Assembly: GCF_026151205.1 (NCBI RefSeq)
Contig: NC_087077.1
Coordinates: 11,320,983 to 11,384,982 of the forward strand
Source of the DNA: Bolinopsis microptera
Lineage: Eukaryota > Ctenophora > Tentaculata > Lobata > Bolinopsidae
Direction: 5' to 3'
DNA length: 64,000 nucleotides
Shown here one piece after another: positions 10,622-22,554 of this stretch; position 1 is the stretch's first letter, and each line of letters opens with the position of its first letter. The translations under genes and the position numbers were made by a program. The notes beneath the pieces were generated by a model that saw only the letters and a program-made list of their open reading frames with translations, was not told where the DNA came from and searched no databases.

Positions 10622-12424
10622 ATGACAGATTTCTTCCTGTCTCACGACTGGGGCACAGATGAGGTGGGAAGGAACAACCACGACAGAGTAGGAAAAGTTA
10701 ACGACAAACTCAAGGAGATGGAATTTGAGACGTGGTTTGATCAGGATAAGTTGTCGGGGAATATAATGGACCAGATGGCAAAGGGAATAGAGACCTCCAA
10801 AGTTAGTTTTGATTCATGGGATTTGGGAACGAGTTAGGAAGGATGACTGATTTAACAAAATTTTGTGCATAACTTAGATTTGAATAATTCAAAGTCGAAC
10901 TTCAACTCAGCAGTAAGATAAGATTGCCAATAATTTGTGAGTCGAAAACTTTGTTGAGAAATTAAATTAAACGATACATTTAACGTTCTGTATTATATCA
11001 TATCAGGTTGTTCTGGTGTTCTTAACTCGAAACTACGTAAGCAAGGTGACTGGAGACAATGCTTCTGACAACTGCAAGTTAGAGTTCAATCACGCAGGTA
11101 ATATTCTAATATTAGCATTGAATAACACCAGCTTCACTTCTCTATGTATCAATATATTTATTACTAAAATATAATTCCTAACCAAGATCAATTCAAAGAT
11201 CTTGTATCTAGAAGAGAATTAACCGTGCACTGATGACTGAAAGCTATACAATATATTGCAGTAAAACAATTCTCCTTGGCCCTAGTGCACACCTTCTGCA
11301 TTATAACCCGGGAGTTGTTTCAGCAAGAGTTCTGACAAGTGCGAATCTGTTACCAGTAGTAATGGAAAGTAGTATGACCAACACATCTGACTGGAAGGGA
11401 TCTATTGGGATTCAACTAGGAAATAAACTCTACGTTAACATGACTGGGAATGTCAACGATCCAGTTTATTTGGAAGAGAAGGTAAGTCTACAACCACGCG
11501 GCGCCCACTTGCTGGGTATGGCAGTACTCAGTCCTAAGGTGTAACTACTATGATGTTACTTACCAGGTCTGGAGTAGCGTATACTATTGAGTACTGACAA
11601 GTTCCATTCCAGATACAGGAGCTTCTGGACATAGTAAAAACCTATCCCAACATGGGTGGAGCAAGTAAGAAACTGCAAGAGGCAACCGCTGCTGACGATC
11701 AAGCTGAAGAAGAACTCGACAAGGAACAGAAAAGTATTATTCTCGTTTTCTTAGTATCTAAGTACATAAAAATTGACGATATCTGAGATCTAAGGGCCGC
11801 TAGATTTCGGATATAATTATAATGAGAATCTGAAAAAGGATCTGAAATGAGTTTACATTCAGAATAACAATCCACTCACGGGTTTGTTGATATTAAAGTT
11901 TTCTCTCTCGCAGCAAACGAGATCAAAGCAAAGCGTGCAAAGTCTTCCCGTGGACAGATAAAGTATACAGTAACATTTACTAACAAACATGACGAGGAAG
12001 TAGATCTTATCTGGAAAAATTACAAAGGAGGTAAAATCAAATATACATTTATACATAGATACATATGTATGTTTAATTTTGACCATGATATTTAAATGTG
12101 GAGTTTAAATAATTTTCCTAGCGAAATTCTTTACAAAAATAAAGACACTGCTTAAAGTAGAAGACCAGCGCGACTGTAGCAAGTGATTGATATTATCCGT
12201 CTTCAAATAACAACCACCCCACAGAGGAAGTACAAGTACGACAGGGGATATCCCCCGGACAATCACACTCGGAGTGTTCCTACCTGACACACCCTTTTAT
12301 AGCACGTGACATTATCACTGAGAGAGTGTGCTACTTCCAGCGGGGTTCTGTCAAGAAAGTTGTGTTCGAGGGGATGGACTTTGGGGCTCCTCATGACGGG
12401 AGAATTGACGTGGATATTCTGTGA
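10622..12424 (+). CDS. TIR domain + VHL-beta-like domain protein (six exons)
   Basis: The exons are 10622–10801, 11007–11097, 11324–11481, 11613–11733, 11914–12030 and 12225–12424, all with GT–AG borders and matching phase. They give 288 aa. Residues 1 to about 140 form a TIR domain: DFFLSHDWG, then NHDRV, TWFDQDKL, GIETSK, VVLVFLTRNYVSKV and DNCKLEF. The Glu of NCKLEF lies where TIR NADases carry their catalytic Glu, so NAD+ cleavage is possible but unproven. A charged linker (about 145–185) leads to residues 195–288, which resemble the von Hippel-Lindau beta domain: YTVTFTNKHDEEVDLIW, a GISPG turn, and THPF. No alpha domain (elongin-binding box) is visible. I know of no standard TIR–VHL architecture. 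The product is likely cytosolic and in innate signalling, by inference from the TIR domain. Confidence 0.75.
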
Positions 12425-12930
12425 GGTGTCAATGGAATGTAAGGTTCACGTGAAATGTGTGATTTTAAATACTATACTGAGATGACTTTATTCGACGACC
12501 CGTCCCAATAGTAGATCAGATCAACTGAGTAGAAGTTACGCTATTTATACTTTGTAGAGCTGCAGTTACATGATTGAGTACTTCTTCCTCATGAATTTGT
12601 ATTTAAAACCTGAATGGTTTTGAGCTAATATCTGTTATATCTAGACTGCTGTATGACCGTCATAATGTTGTATCTAAAACAGCATTGGTCATTGGACCAT
12701 TCAATCTAAAAGGAAGTTTGTCTGCAATGTACAAACGTACAAGTTACATAAACATCATTTTCAACCTGCAAGTTAATATTTTTCTCCCCGTTAGTAATCG
12801 GCCGCAGTGTATTTTGTGCCTTCAGTCAGACTGACTCTTCAGTCTTCATGTTACTACTTACTACTAGAACTGTGTTTTAAATTCAATTTAGTTTATTTAT
12901 CCTATTTTATCTTGCTAACAAGTTGACCAG
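12425..12930. other. Intergenic between the TIR gene and its small neighbour
   Basis: AT-rich, with no coding signal. It should hold the 3' UTR of the TIR gene and the promoter of the next gene. Confidence 0.5.
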
Positions 12931-13338
12931 ATGGGCTCAACCCCATCCAAACAAAGATCTTTGAGGCGGACTCTTTCTTCACGCAGCCATACAAAGAAAC
13001 CTACGCTCGATAACATTAACTTACTAACTGGATTTGTAAAAAATAACGGTGATGTGTCACCTAAATCATACTCCTCTGAAAATGATACTAAATCAGATCA
13101 CAATTTCCATAATATGTCCTCCGAACAAGGAACCGGACATGCAGACAAGGTGGTGATGTTGAGATACACGGTGAATTGCAAAAACGAACACTCAGATCCA
13201 ATTGACATCGTAGTGATAGAAGATGAGAATGAGGTCGATTCAGTGGTGAGAAAGAAGATAGCTCCGGGTGGAGCGGCTAGTTTTGAGGTTTTAGTGTTTA
13301 AAAAACCTCTGGATGGTAAAGTGTACGTTCATGTATAG
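12931..13338 (+). CDS. Small protein with N-myristoylation signal and VHL-beta-like strand pattern
   Basis: This single-exon frame encodes 135 aa on the same strand as, and 506 bp after, the TIR gene. It opens MGSTPSKQRSLRRTLSSRS: Gly2 and Ser6 fit the N-myristoyltransferase consensus, and the following basic run would hold the protein at membranes. Residues 25–70 look disordered. Residues 74–135 begin LRYTVNCKNEHSDPIDIVV, close in spacing and character to the KYTVTFTNKHDEEVDL of the neighbour's VHL-beta-like domain. A KIAPGG turn follows, matching the neighbour's GISPG. The THPF segment of VHL is absent. It may be a partial paralogue arising by local duplication. The function is unknown. Confidence 0.5.
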   Translation: MGSTPSKQRSLRRTLSSRSHTKKPTLDNINLLTGFVKNNGDVSPKSYSSENDTKSDHNFHNMSSEQGTGHADKVVMLRYTVNCKNEHSDPIDIVVIEDENEVDSVVRKKIAPGGAASFEVLVFKKPLDGKVYVHV

Positions 13339-14524
13339 CGTGTAGCTACTAAGCTGGGCCAAAGTTGCATTTTATCATTTCATGCCTTTACAAAATCGTT
13401 ACGCTGGTTAAACAGTATTATATGTAATTCTAGTGAAGGGTCTCAGATTACCTTTTCGATGACAAAGCAGTGCCTTCTCCATTCCGTGACACTCGACACT
13501 GCAAGTCTAAATCCACTACATTATGGATGAGAAATGAGTTCTAAAGATACTGCCAGCCAATCCCGACTAAAGCTGCGATTGCCCCGGTGGGGATGCTCAA
13601 CCTCATTTGTTGCAATTGCTCTGTAGAGGCTGAAAACCCTTGTCAGTATTTCCTTTGGCTGACGGAAGTATGTCTCCCTGCCTGTGATCAATGTCATGGA
13701 TTAAGTTGCACCAATGCAAGACAAGACGATTCAGGAGAAACAAACAATTTGGAGGAAATAGCATAACCAAAAATGACCTATTAGTCGCCAATAAAAGACA
13801 TCATGTTAATAATTCAGAATTTGATCATGTGATATATACATATTATACATTATACTAAGTAGTGATTTAAAGTTTCAAGTTAATTTTAGAATCTGATTAC
13901 TGATTACTAGACAACGTTTTGATTGTACAACAATTTTTGGTAAAATTATTTCAATAAATCAAGGTCTGATGACCCTGAAACACTGATTCGCCCCACATTA
14001 TAATGCCACCTGAATAAAATTGAGTCGATTTCGACAACATTTCCATGAAGACCCCACCCCCCCCCCCTGCCCCCTTAACTGTACCAACTTAAAAGTACAT
14101 ATTATATAACCGATCATACGAAACAAATAAATACAAGAATTCTAACGAAACAATAGATTGTTGAACTGAAATGCAAAACAGTATGAATAAATTAACAAAT
14201 TAAATAATTGATATAACGGAAACTGAAGTCTGAACAGATTATTGGTGAAAAATTAAGTTATACAGAGTCAGTGACAAAATAAATTACAAAACATATCACA
14301 AAATTAACAAATTTGTGAAAAATTAAACATTTTTTAACAATTTAAATAACTTCTGTACAAAATCAAGCATTATAGAAACAAACCTTAAATATAAAAAATT
14401 AAGTAATAGATAAATAGATGGATGCTAATTGACCCTCGACTGTCTCCCAACCATCATTTAGTTAAACTATATTGTTTTTACTCCTGTAATTTGTAACGCA
14501 ACCAACCTCACGAGTCACCACTGT
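13339..14524. other. Intergenic, no gene seen
   Basis: AT-rich, with a short poly-C run near 14057–14068. It lies between convergent genes and should hold both 3' UTRs. No coding or repeat structure is recognised. Confidence 0.5.
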
Positions 14525-17500
14525 TTATAATCGGACAGGTGTTCTTATCTCAGATGACCTCAACCTCTTACCCTTGGTCCAGCTCTGACTGGAAGACAAC
14601 TCGAACGAGTCTCCATTTTCGTCGGCCACACGTTTCCTCTTTTCGCCGGTTAATTTAAGACTTTCAGTATCCTGGACAAGTCCACTGTCGTTGAGACTGT
14701 CGTACAGACTCAGACTCTGGGATTGAGAGCTGGGGGATGTGAAATAGGTCCTGAAGCCCCGTTTTGTTATCTCAGTTTTGTTGACGATGTAACCGAATTT
14801 GGAGGTGTTCTTTGCTGGCACTCTGATAAATCTGAAGAGTTGAAATCTTTACTTATCTTTTGATGTATGGATATTGAGATATTGGATATATTACACAACT
14901 TAAATAAAGTTTCTGAAAATGTAAAAGTGAAAAAATACTGTATAATGTCGCGATTATTAAGATGTACATTGTACAGACCTCTCACTTATAAGTCTGGTAA
15001 TAAGTTTTTTCGCCACCTCAATGTCTATGTCAAGTCTCTGTGCCAACTCAGCCTCTTTCACTCGTTTTACCTAGCAAGGTTCGGTAAAAAACAGTTGATT
15101 AATAATTCCATATTACAAGACCCAACAAGCGAAAAGTTATCACGAATTAATTTGGTTTTAAGAGTATAACTGATAAGAGCTAAAACCTGATAAAAATTTA
15201 CCTCGGTGAGTGTGAATAAAGCCCGCCTCCATAGGGCAGTAGCTTGAACTGTTATCTTATCTAACTTCTTAAAACTTGTATCCGTACACTCACCTAATAT
15301 ATTGTTAATGTTACTCAAAATGATTAGTTTTTATATGAACATCAAGCAGAATCCAGTTCGAACGTCCAGTCAAAGTTTGAAAATTTAATTATACAATTTT
15401 TATTGAATAATGAATAGCCAACTATTAATATAAGCAATGATTAATCGAGTATATTTGCTTATAGGTCACATGTATCTCCGATAGAATGGAGCATAATAAT
15501 CGATTTCAAAATAAATGCTATTAAAATTAAACAATTTGATCTGCAGACAAAATAAACTTTAACCTGGGCATTTAGCACAAGTATGCGTATCTGGTACCGC
15601 GACACTGTCAAGAATTCTGTAACATAGACCATGTGACCACTTCTCACATGACACACACATAATTAACATTCCATCTTCGATAGAACTTCCACACACACAA
15701 TCGACCTGCCAAATTAGTAAATTAATATCTTTTGTTATTTTGCTTCAAATTTCGAAATATCATTCATATAATATCGTGATTAGTGATATTCACAATAAAG
15801 CGAACTAAAACATTCCAACATATCTTGTTCTAAATAACAAACTGACACCGTTAAAAATGTGGTGGAAATCTACCACCTACATCATATGATCCACCATCAG
15901 TTTTGGGAGTGGTGGTCGTCATCACCGTATCAGCAGGAGACGTAGACTCCATAGGTTTCTCCTCCTGGCTGCCGTCCGTTAACTCAGCCACTATGTCCTT
16001 CGCGTCTGGACTCAGGTCAAAGTTGTGGCATTTTGTTCGAATCCGCATCTTTACAGAATGAAACTTTGTGCTGACCTCACCAACCTACAATTTATGGAGT
16101 ATAATAATGTCTTGATACGGATTATAATAATGAAACGGTTCACCTGATCTGCTAAAGCTGAAACTGCCAATTTACCAAGCAATGAAACAGACAACATATT
16201 ACGTAAGATTAATTGCAAGAAGCGATTGCATTAGGTTGCACTGAGTTATCATGGCAGCTAAACGATTTTTCTTACTTTTATATTGATTGTTTCATCTTCA
16301 TACATAAAATCGTCAGACTTTGCCTCCATGAACCCAGCGGGATGATAATCAGGAGGGGTCACCTCGTCGTTGAAATATAACTTCATTGTCAACATAACAT
16401 TATCCGGAAGCGGTTTTAACCCCTGAAGTAAACCTACTGTCAGAATTGTGGAATTATAAATAAAGTTGGGGCTTATCGAAATTAAATCTAAGTGAAATCG
16501 AATTCTCAATTTTCTTGATTTTACAATATTTCCTTTGCCAATACAGTAAAAAGCTAAGACATACCTGTGTCAGAACTAATATTGTTCTCAGAAGTGTAGT
16601 TGTAGTTTTCTTGGTATTTTCAGTGTCACTACTCAGTATTTTCTTGTCGTTATGGTAAATGTCCACCCCATCCTCGTAGTTGAACTTAAAGCTGAAATTG
16701 TGATATATCACTATAATATAATATAAAGCGAGACGATATAATATATTATATAAAAGGTATTGGAACCAGTATATCCGGAGAAAACGTTGATGGAATGGAA
16801 ATTTGGTCCTATTTTTCAGATTTTAGTTTTCCGCGACCCAAATTTCACTGTTTGACTGAATTTTTCTTGAATGACCATCTAGCAAGCTTACTCAGGATGT
16901 CACAAGACACAATTGAGGTACTGAAAGTTCTATTCCCAAAGAAAACTTTGATAGACGAAAATCATCAGAATAGAAAGAGATTTTGCAAGGTTTTAAAGAG
17001 AATACCTTTTCTGCCGTCTCCTTGACCGAAATTTCGCGGTTTTAGCTGAATTTTTGACTAGTGACCAATCGGTAGTCGACTAATACGGAAGTACTTACTG
17101 CACACTAGAGGGTTTGATTAAAAAAATGTAAACAGTATCATTGATTATTGAATTGTATTATGAATATAATTAACAAACCTGTAGGACTCCAAAAGTGTGT
17201 TAGAATCAGCTGGATCGACATATAGGCCAAGAACAAGCGAATTTAAGAACTTCTTGTCAAGTGCTTCAAAGCAGCTTCTTATCCAGTGGCATACCTGGGA
17301 TTAAACTGTTACTTTATTAACATACACAATATGCCCAAGGTGATCAGTGATTGGTAAGTATGTGAGTCAAAACAATTTGTTGCCTTGGAATTTGGAACTC
17401 CACCATGTGTATATATATTATACTGTTTAGTGCAGCCAATTAAGTTTTTACGTTTCTATAATAGGGCTTTAATTTCACTTACTTTATTCGCCCCAGGACA

Positions 17501-17910
17501 GGAGCTACTGTCAGAGAGAATCTTCAACTCTAAGTCCTCCATATTTCTATTACTATACGCATTTTCTGAGGGATGAAAGTCAAGTAACTTAGCAAAGGTA
17601 TTAGATATAATAATCAAAGAAATTACTTGGCAGTAATATTGTTCAATAAAAAATTGTCCACCCTTTACTTAGATGCACCATTTGAACACTTTATTAGGTA
17701 GATTAAACAATTTTTTACAAGGCGTCATTAACCTGGAAATATGTTGCGTAGATAAGTCAAGTAAGACACGGATACAGCAAGCAACTTCTTCACAAAGAAT
17801 GCAGATTTTTGTCCTGTCAACTGATCAGCAGGAAATATTGATTGCCAAGTTCCAACTTCTTGTCGGTGACAGACAGCTGTAGCCATACTAATATAATATT
17901 GATTCTTCAA
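14525..17910 (-). CDS. HORMAD1: HORMA-domain meiotic axis protein with PHD finger and winged helix (ten exons)
   Basis: Minus-strand exons in order: 17910–17733, 17565–17483, 17294–17179, 16691–16565, 16422–16276, 16084–15881, 15705–15564, 15293–15202, 15070–14979 and 14822–14525, giving about 492 aa. A start at 17886 is also possible. HORMAD/Hop1 proteins build the meiotic chromosome axis and promote break formation and homologue bias. The HORMA domain (about 30–240) is clear: FFVKKLLAVSVSYLTYLRNI, then LPDNVMLTMKLYFNDEVTPP and DYHPAGF. Residues 286–332 are a C4HC3 PHD finger (CVCG, MCVSC, HGLC, TCAKC). Residues 333–394 (ATALWRRALFTLTE, AELAQRLDIDIEVAKKLI) look winged-helix. This matches the Hop1-type chromatin-binding region absent from mammalian HORMAD1. 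The basic, Ser-rich tail (KRKR, KGKRLRSSEIRTPVRL) probably holds the closure motif. Confidence 0.85.
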
Positions 17911-18424
17911 CTATTCATCATGATTAACCTACAGCAATGCAAGCTTTCAACACTTCATAGCTCAAAACAGGCAATGCTTATCACCATTATCATCTTATGA
18001 TGACTCATTTTAGTCAAGCACGTAGCCAGTGCAGGGGGGGGGGGGGGGCAGGGGAGCTGCAGTCCCCCTACCCCGGAAAAAATTGAACTCAAGAAAAAAA
18101 AAATAAGCCCCCTAGTTCCCATGGTAACTGGGCAGTGGGCTGTGCTTATGACTGCAGTCTGTACTGTTCAAGGGGGCGGGGGTCTTCATCAAAATTCTCT
18201 TGAAATTGACTTTATAGTTGCTTCTGATAGAAGGGAGTGATATCTATCAGCTGTTTTTAGTCTCATGGAAAAATATTGAAAAAAATATTGAAAAAAATAT
18301 TAGAAAAAATTTTGTATTCGATTTTGAAAATCTTGAACCTCGTTTTTTGACGATTTTTTCAGGTCCAAGATTTTCAAAATCGAATACAAAATTCAAGTAA
18401 TAAATTAAGTCTAGCAAGTTTATT
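17911..18424. other. 5' flank of the HORMAD gene, with G tract
   Basis: It contains the likely HORMAD promoter and a G run of about 15 bases near 18036–18050 next to AGTGCAGG and GCAGGGGAG. A hairpin (18309–18393) is listed separately. No gene is recognised. Confidence 0.5.
18309..18393. repeat. Inverted repeat with arms of about 32 bp
   Basis: 18309–18340 and 18361–18393 pair almost perfectly (core GTATTCGATTTTGAAAATC) around a 20-bp spacer. It is preceded by an AAAAAATATTG tandem run. Confidence 0.8.
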
Positions 18425-18435
18425 ACAGCCTCAAT

Positions 18436-21400
18436 AGGGCCTGTCGTGATATCATGGATCGCTTAGGTTCCACCAGGATCTGGTAGTCCTCATAATTCTG
18501 CGGCCTCTATGTGTTGTCATCTCGCACAACTCCGAAAAACCGTTGTGAGTTTGGCATGTGAAAATTTGCAGCCCTCCAGACATCGATTGGGTTAACGAGT
18601 TGTCGTACGTCACCTCAAGATCGGGTGACAGGGGGCTGAACAGGCCAGAACCCAATTGATTGGGTCTGAGGCCACGTGATTATGAGCCTGAGGTCACGTG
18701 ACTATGACGTCACCTGAGCTCGTTCTCCGTTTCCCGCTCTTTGGAGCAGGTGAGCTTGCATGCTTGTGAAAGTGGGTTAAGTACAGCTGTACTGTAGTTA
18801 CATCCAATTACCCCTAATAGAATGAAGATTTATTTTCTGACAGAAAGCTAGAAATTTACCAAAATATCGACTTTGTTCAAAATGTATTTTGATGATCACT
18901 CTTAACCTAAAATTGCACGAGAAATCGATTAAACTTGGTTTCAGAACTCAACAATGCTTCCTTATGCCTTAAGGGGGGGGGGATAGCAGTTAACCAACAA
19001 ACTAGGACCGGTGTCAACCGAACTTTTGAGGGGTCCCGGACCCCAACCGCCAAACGGTGCCCGCGGGGCAGCCACGCCCATATTTGGTCCAAATCAGGCC
19101 CAATTTAGCCAAATACCCTGAACATGCCCAAAACCCTTTTTTTGTAGCTAGTGGTCCCCTGAACTCGTATATGAATTTTCATCAAGATTGGACAAAAAAT
19201 GACTGAGTTATGAGCCAAAAACCATATGACCATATTTGGGCATACGCACCAAATTTGATCGATTTTGGCTCATAAATTGGTCCAATATCAATATTTTTGA
19301 ATGAAACCAACTTTATATGGAAGGTAAGCTTATACTACACATTCTCTATGATTATCAGCTCAATATCTACCTAACTGTGGATTCTGTGTTCAAATAGTTG
19401 CAAAAAATGAACAAAATCGCCCATATATCAGTTCGCGATATTTGCAAAACTGATTTCGCTCAAAACAATAGAACTCAATAGGGTTTCAATATTTTTTCAA
19501 TTTTCAGAATCGACGTAGAATCGCCTCATGACCTTAAGTTTTGTATTAGAATTTTGAGTTAGGCCTTTAAAAAAATTTGGCGGCCAAATTCTGAAAAATG
19601 CCCGATATTCTTCAACGGTTGAAAAATTCCGAATCTTATGGTTAAGTAAGAATTTTCATTGTGTCTTATCGAAAGTGAATGAGAGAAACACTTGTGACAA
19701 TTTTATTTACTGGTCCTCTTATTTGTAAAGCTATCCTGAAGCTCTGCGCTCTTTTCCTTCTCTCATCCTGCCAGCTCTTCTACACAGCAGTTATTGGGAG
19801 AATTACGACGTGGCTGCGTTTGTTGTCCAGCAAGTAAGTTTAAAGTTATGGTTGTTAAATTTCCTTGAACTTCTATGTCCTATGATCTTGCCAAAGGCGT
19901 AGATATAGCGCGCATATGCCTACCGTATGATCAGCTGTTTGTCGAGACCTCAAAAAGAAATAACAGTCAACCAAATCTGACTGAGAAAAACTCGACTACA
20001 TAGAGCAACTGCAAGGGTGGTGTCTAATTGGTGCGCGTTGGTAGTAATGAAGTTTTGACACATGTCCCTAAAGCGATTTCATTTAATGAAGTTTTGATCG
20101 AAAGCAAGTCGACCACAAAGAATTACTTAACTCATGCATGAAGCAATTCGTAACTCAAACTGAGAAATATGCCCGCACGTGCCACGTTTGTATACTGACC
20201 AGTCCACCACAAATGAACATATAAAAGGTGATCTGAAATTGAAACTAGTTTGATTTGCAATCTCTCGGTTCAACAGAAATGGCGGTCTCGTGATATAAGT
20301 TGTTCCGTGCAAAGCACAATTGAACTGCTTCCCGAATCCAACTATAATGAAGTATTTAAACTTGGTCCGTAGTCTTCGTGGAATTTAGATAGATCTTTAT
20401 AATTCAATTCGTGGTGGTCCCGTGACCTGTCAAAATGGGTTAGACGGGTTCCTGCTAGTAGACTTGAACCTGTCGACAATATTTCAGGAATTATTCCCGC
20501 AAGAAATTATATTCCTTATATTCCTTACATTTTATAAAATTCCGATATTCTTCAAAGGTTGAAAAATTCCGAATCTTATGGTTAAGTAAGAATTTTCATT
20601 GTGTCTTATCGAAAGTGAATGAGAGAAACATTTGTGACAATTCTATTTACTGGTCCTCTTATTTGTAAAGCTATCCTCAATACATTCAATGACAAAGTGT
20701 GATAACCGTTAAAACAGGGGTCGAATTCACAAAAATAACGTAAACCGTTGATTTAAAGCAATCGCCGCTCCTGTCTCTTGATTGCTGATGATGATCAGGA
20801 ACGCATGACGTATAAATATCATCACGACGATTATTGGTCACTCGAAATCGACCCGTTAAGAATGCAATGTAAGTGCGATGGTTTTTTTTGTGCATTTGTT
20901 ACCTGTTACTAATTAATCCACAGGATCAAAATGTTTATTGTATCGATAAAAATGGATTTTAAGGCATAAGGGAGCATTGTTGAGTTCTGAAACCAAGTTT
21001 AATCGATTTCTCGTGCAATTTTAGGTCAGGAGTGGTCATCAAAATAAATTTTGAACTAAGTCGATATTTTGGTAAATTTCTATATAGCTTTCTGTCAGAA
21101 AATAAATCTTCATTCTATTAGGGGTAATTGGATGTAACTACAGTACAGCTGTACTTACACCCACTTTCACAAGCATGCAAGCTCACCTGGTCCAAAGAGC
21201 GGGAAACGGAGAACGAGCTCTGGTGACGTCATAGTCACGTGACCTCAGGCTCATAATCACGTGACCTCAGACCCAATCAATTGGGTTCTGGCCTGTTCAG
21301 CCCCCTGTCACCCGATCTTGAGGTGACGTACGACAACTCGTTAACCCAATCGATGTCTGGAGGGCTGCAAATTTTCACATGCCAAACTCACAACGGTTTT

Positions 21401-21500
21401 TCGGAGTTGTGCAAGATGACGACACATAGAGGCCGCAGAATTATGAGGACTACCAGATCCTGGTGGAACCTAAGCGATCCATGATATCACGACAGGCCCT
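18436..21500. mobile_element. Mutator-like element with long terminal inverted repeats (3.07 kb)
   Basis: The left arm (18436 to about 18975) and right arm (about 20955 to 21500) are inverted copies with few differences, starting AGGGCCTGTCGTGATATCAT. A 10-bp sequence, ACAGCCTCAA, directly follows the right end (21501–21510) and precedes the left end (18425–18434) with one extra T. Long inverted repeats and a duplication of 9–11 bp are typical of MULEs. No transposase is seen. Each arm holds the same 67-codon frame (18452–18655 minus, 21281–21484 plus) differing at one residue, which simply reflects arm identity. Confidence 0.8.
19611..20675. repeat. Direct repeat pair of about 120 bp inside the MULE
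   Basis: A block of about 120 bp starting ATATTCTTCAACGGTTG near 19611 recurs near 20552–20675 in the same orientation and with few changes, including TGGTTAAGTAAGAATTTTCA. It shows an internal duplication within the element. Confidence 0.75.
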
Positions 21501-21668
21501 ACAGCCTCAACAATAAAACTTACTACTAAAAGATATTTTTTCAGTCTAATATAGTATTGCTCAATGAGATGGTGTGGAAATCGCTCATAAGACATTAGTA
21601 ATGTTTGTGCCTACTATTAAAAGCCAGGGAGTGTTTTAGACGAGATTTGTAGTGAAATCAACAGGAAA

Positions 21669-22412
21669 ATGTACGAGGAAATTCAATCTTGCAATTTGAT
21701 GAACAAGAGATCAGTAACGAAAGAGAAACCATGCGAATGGTTGGAAACTGTTTGTTGTATATTGGACCAGTTCAGTATCCCCTGGCTAAGGAAGGCGATA
21801 CCTCTTGCAGAAGAAATTGACAAGCTGAAAAGTGAGAAGATTTCATATCAGAGTACTATCATAGATCTTCAGAATAAGGCTATTGAAAAAAGCAACAAAC
21901 AGCTCAAATCAATGCAGAATACCGTGCAAACGGAGATGAAAAGCTACTCTTCAGTCGTTAGGAAAAGCTGCTTGCGCCCGAAGAGGATCCACGCTGCAGT
22001 TAAAAAAGTAGAAAACCAGATTGAGTGAAGCAAGAACGTAATCATTTATGGTCTATCAGAATCAGAGAATGAGCAACTGCTGAGTAACGTTGAGGAGGTT
22101 CTGAATGAAATTAGTGAGAAGCCTTTAGTCAGGGACTGCTGCCGTATTGGAGCTCCGAAAGAAAATGTATCCAGACCAGTAAAGTTCACATTGAGCAGTT
22201 CTGACCATGCAACACAAGTGATCAGAAAAACCAGTACACTACGCTCAAAGGAGGGGAACAGCTCAGTTTACATCTGTCCTGATAGGACTGCCACGGAACA
22301 AAAAGCTTATAAAAAGCTTGTAGAAGAACTGAGACTGAAACGAACTACAGAGCCTGACAAGTTTCATAGTATTAGGAACAATAAGATAGTCAGCTTTGTA
22401 GAGAGTATATAA
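21669..22412 (+). pseudogene. Non-LTR retrotransposon ORF1-like protein with one in-frame stop
   Basis: A 248-codon frame runs from ATG to TAA and is broken only by TGA at 22026–22028. The N-terminal half has a coiled-coil stretch (AEEIDKLKSEK, DLQNKAIEKSNKQLKSM). After the stop come KNVIIYGLSESENE, RIGAPKE, RPVKFTLSS, VYICPDRT and KLVEELRLKR. These are the hallmarks of the RRM-like RNA-binding domain in ORF1 of L1/CR1-type LINEs. No endonuclease follows. Only the last trace of a reverse-transcriptase ORF is present downstream. It is probably a decayed element; a read-through or domesticated gene cannot be excluded. Confidence 0.7.
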
Positions 22413-22554
22413 CTAGAGGCGAGACTGGCTAAAATTATTATTCCTACTTATCTAAATTTAAACATTATTGTTGATTTTGATCTTGAAGGGACCAATTCAA
22501 TGTTTATTTCAGGATTACCACTTTTGGAAGGAACTCAATAAATGTATCCTTGTA

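Noticed and set aside
18452-21484. A conserved 67-aa protein present in both arms of the MULE
   Set aside because: The arms are near-identical inverted copies, so matching frames are expected without selection, and no domain is recognisable.
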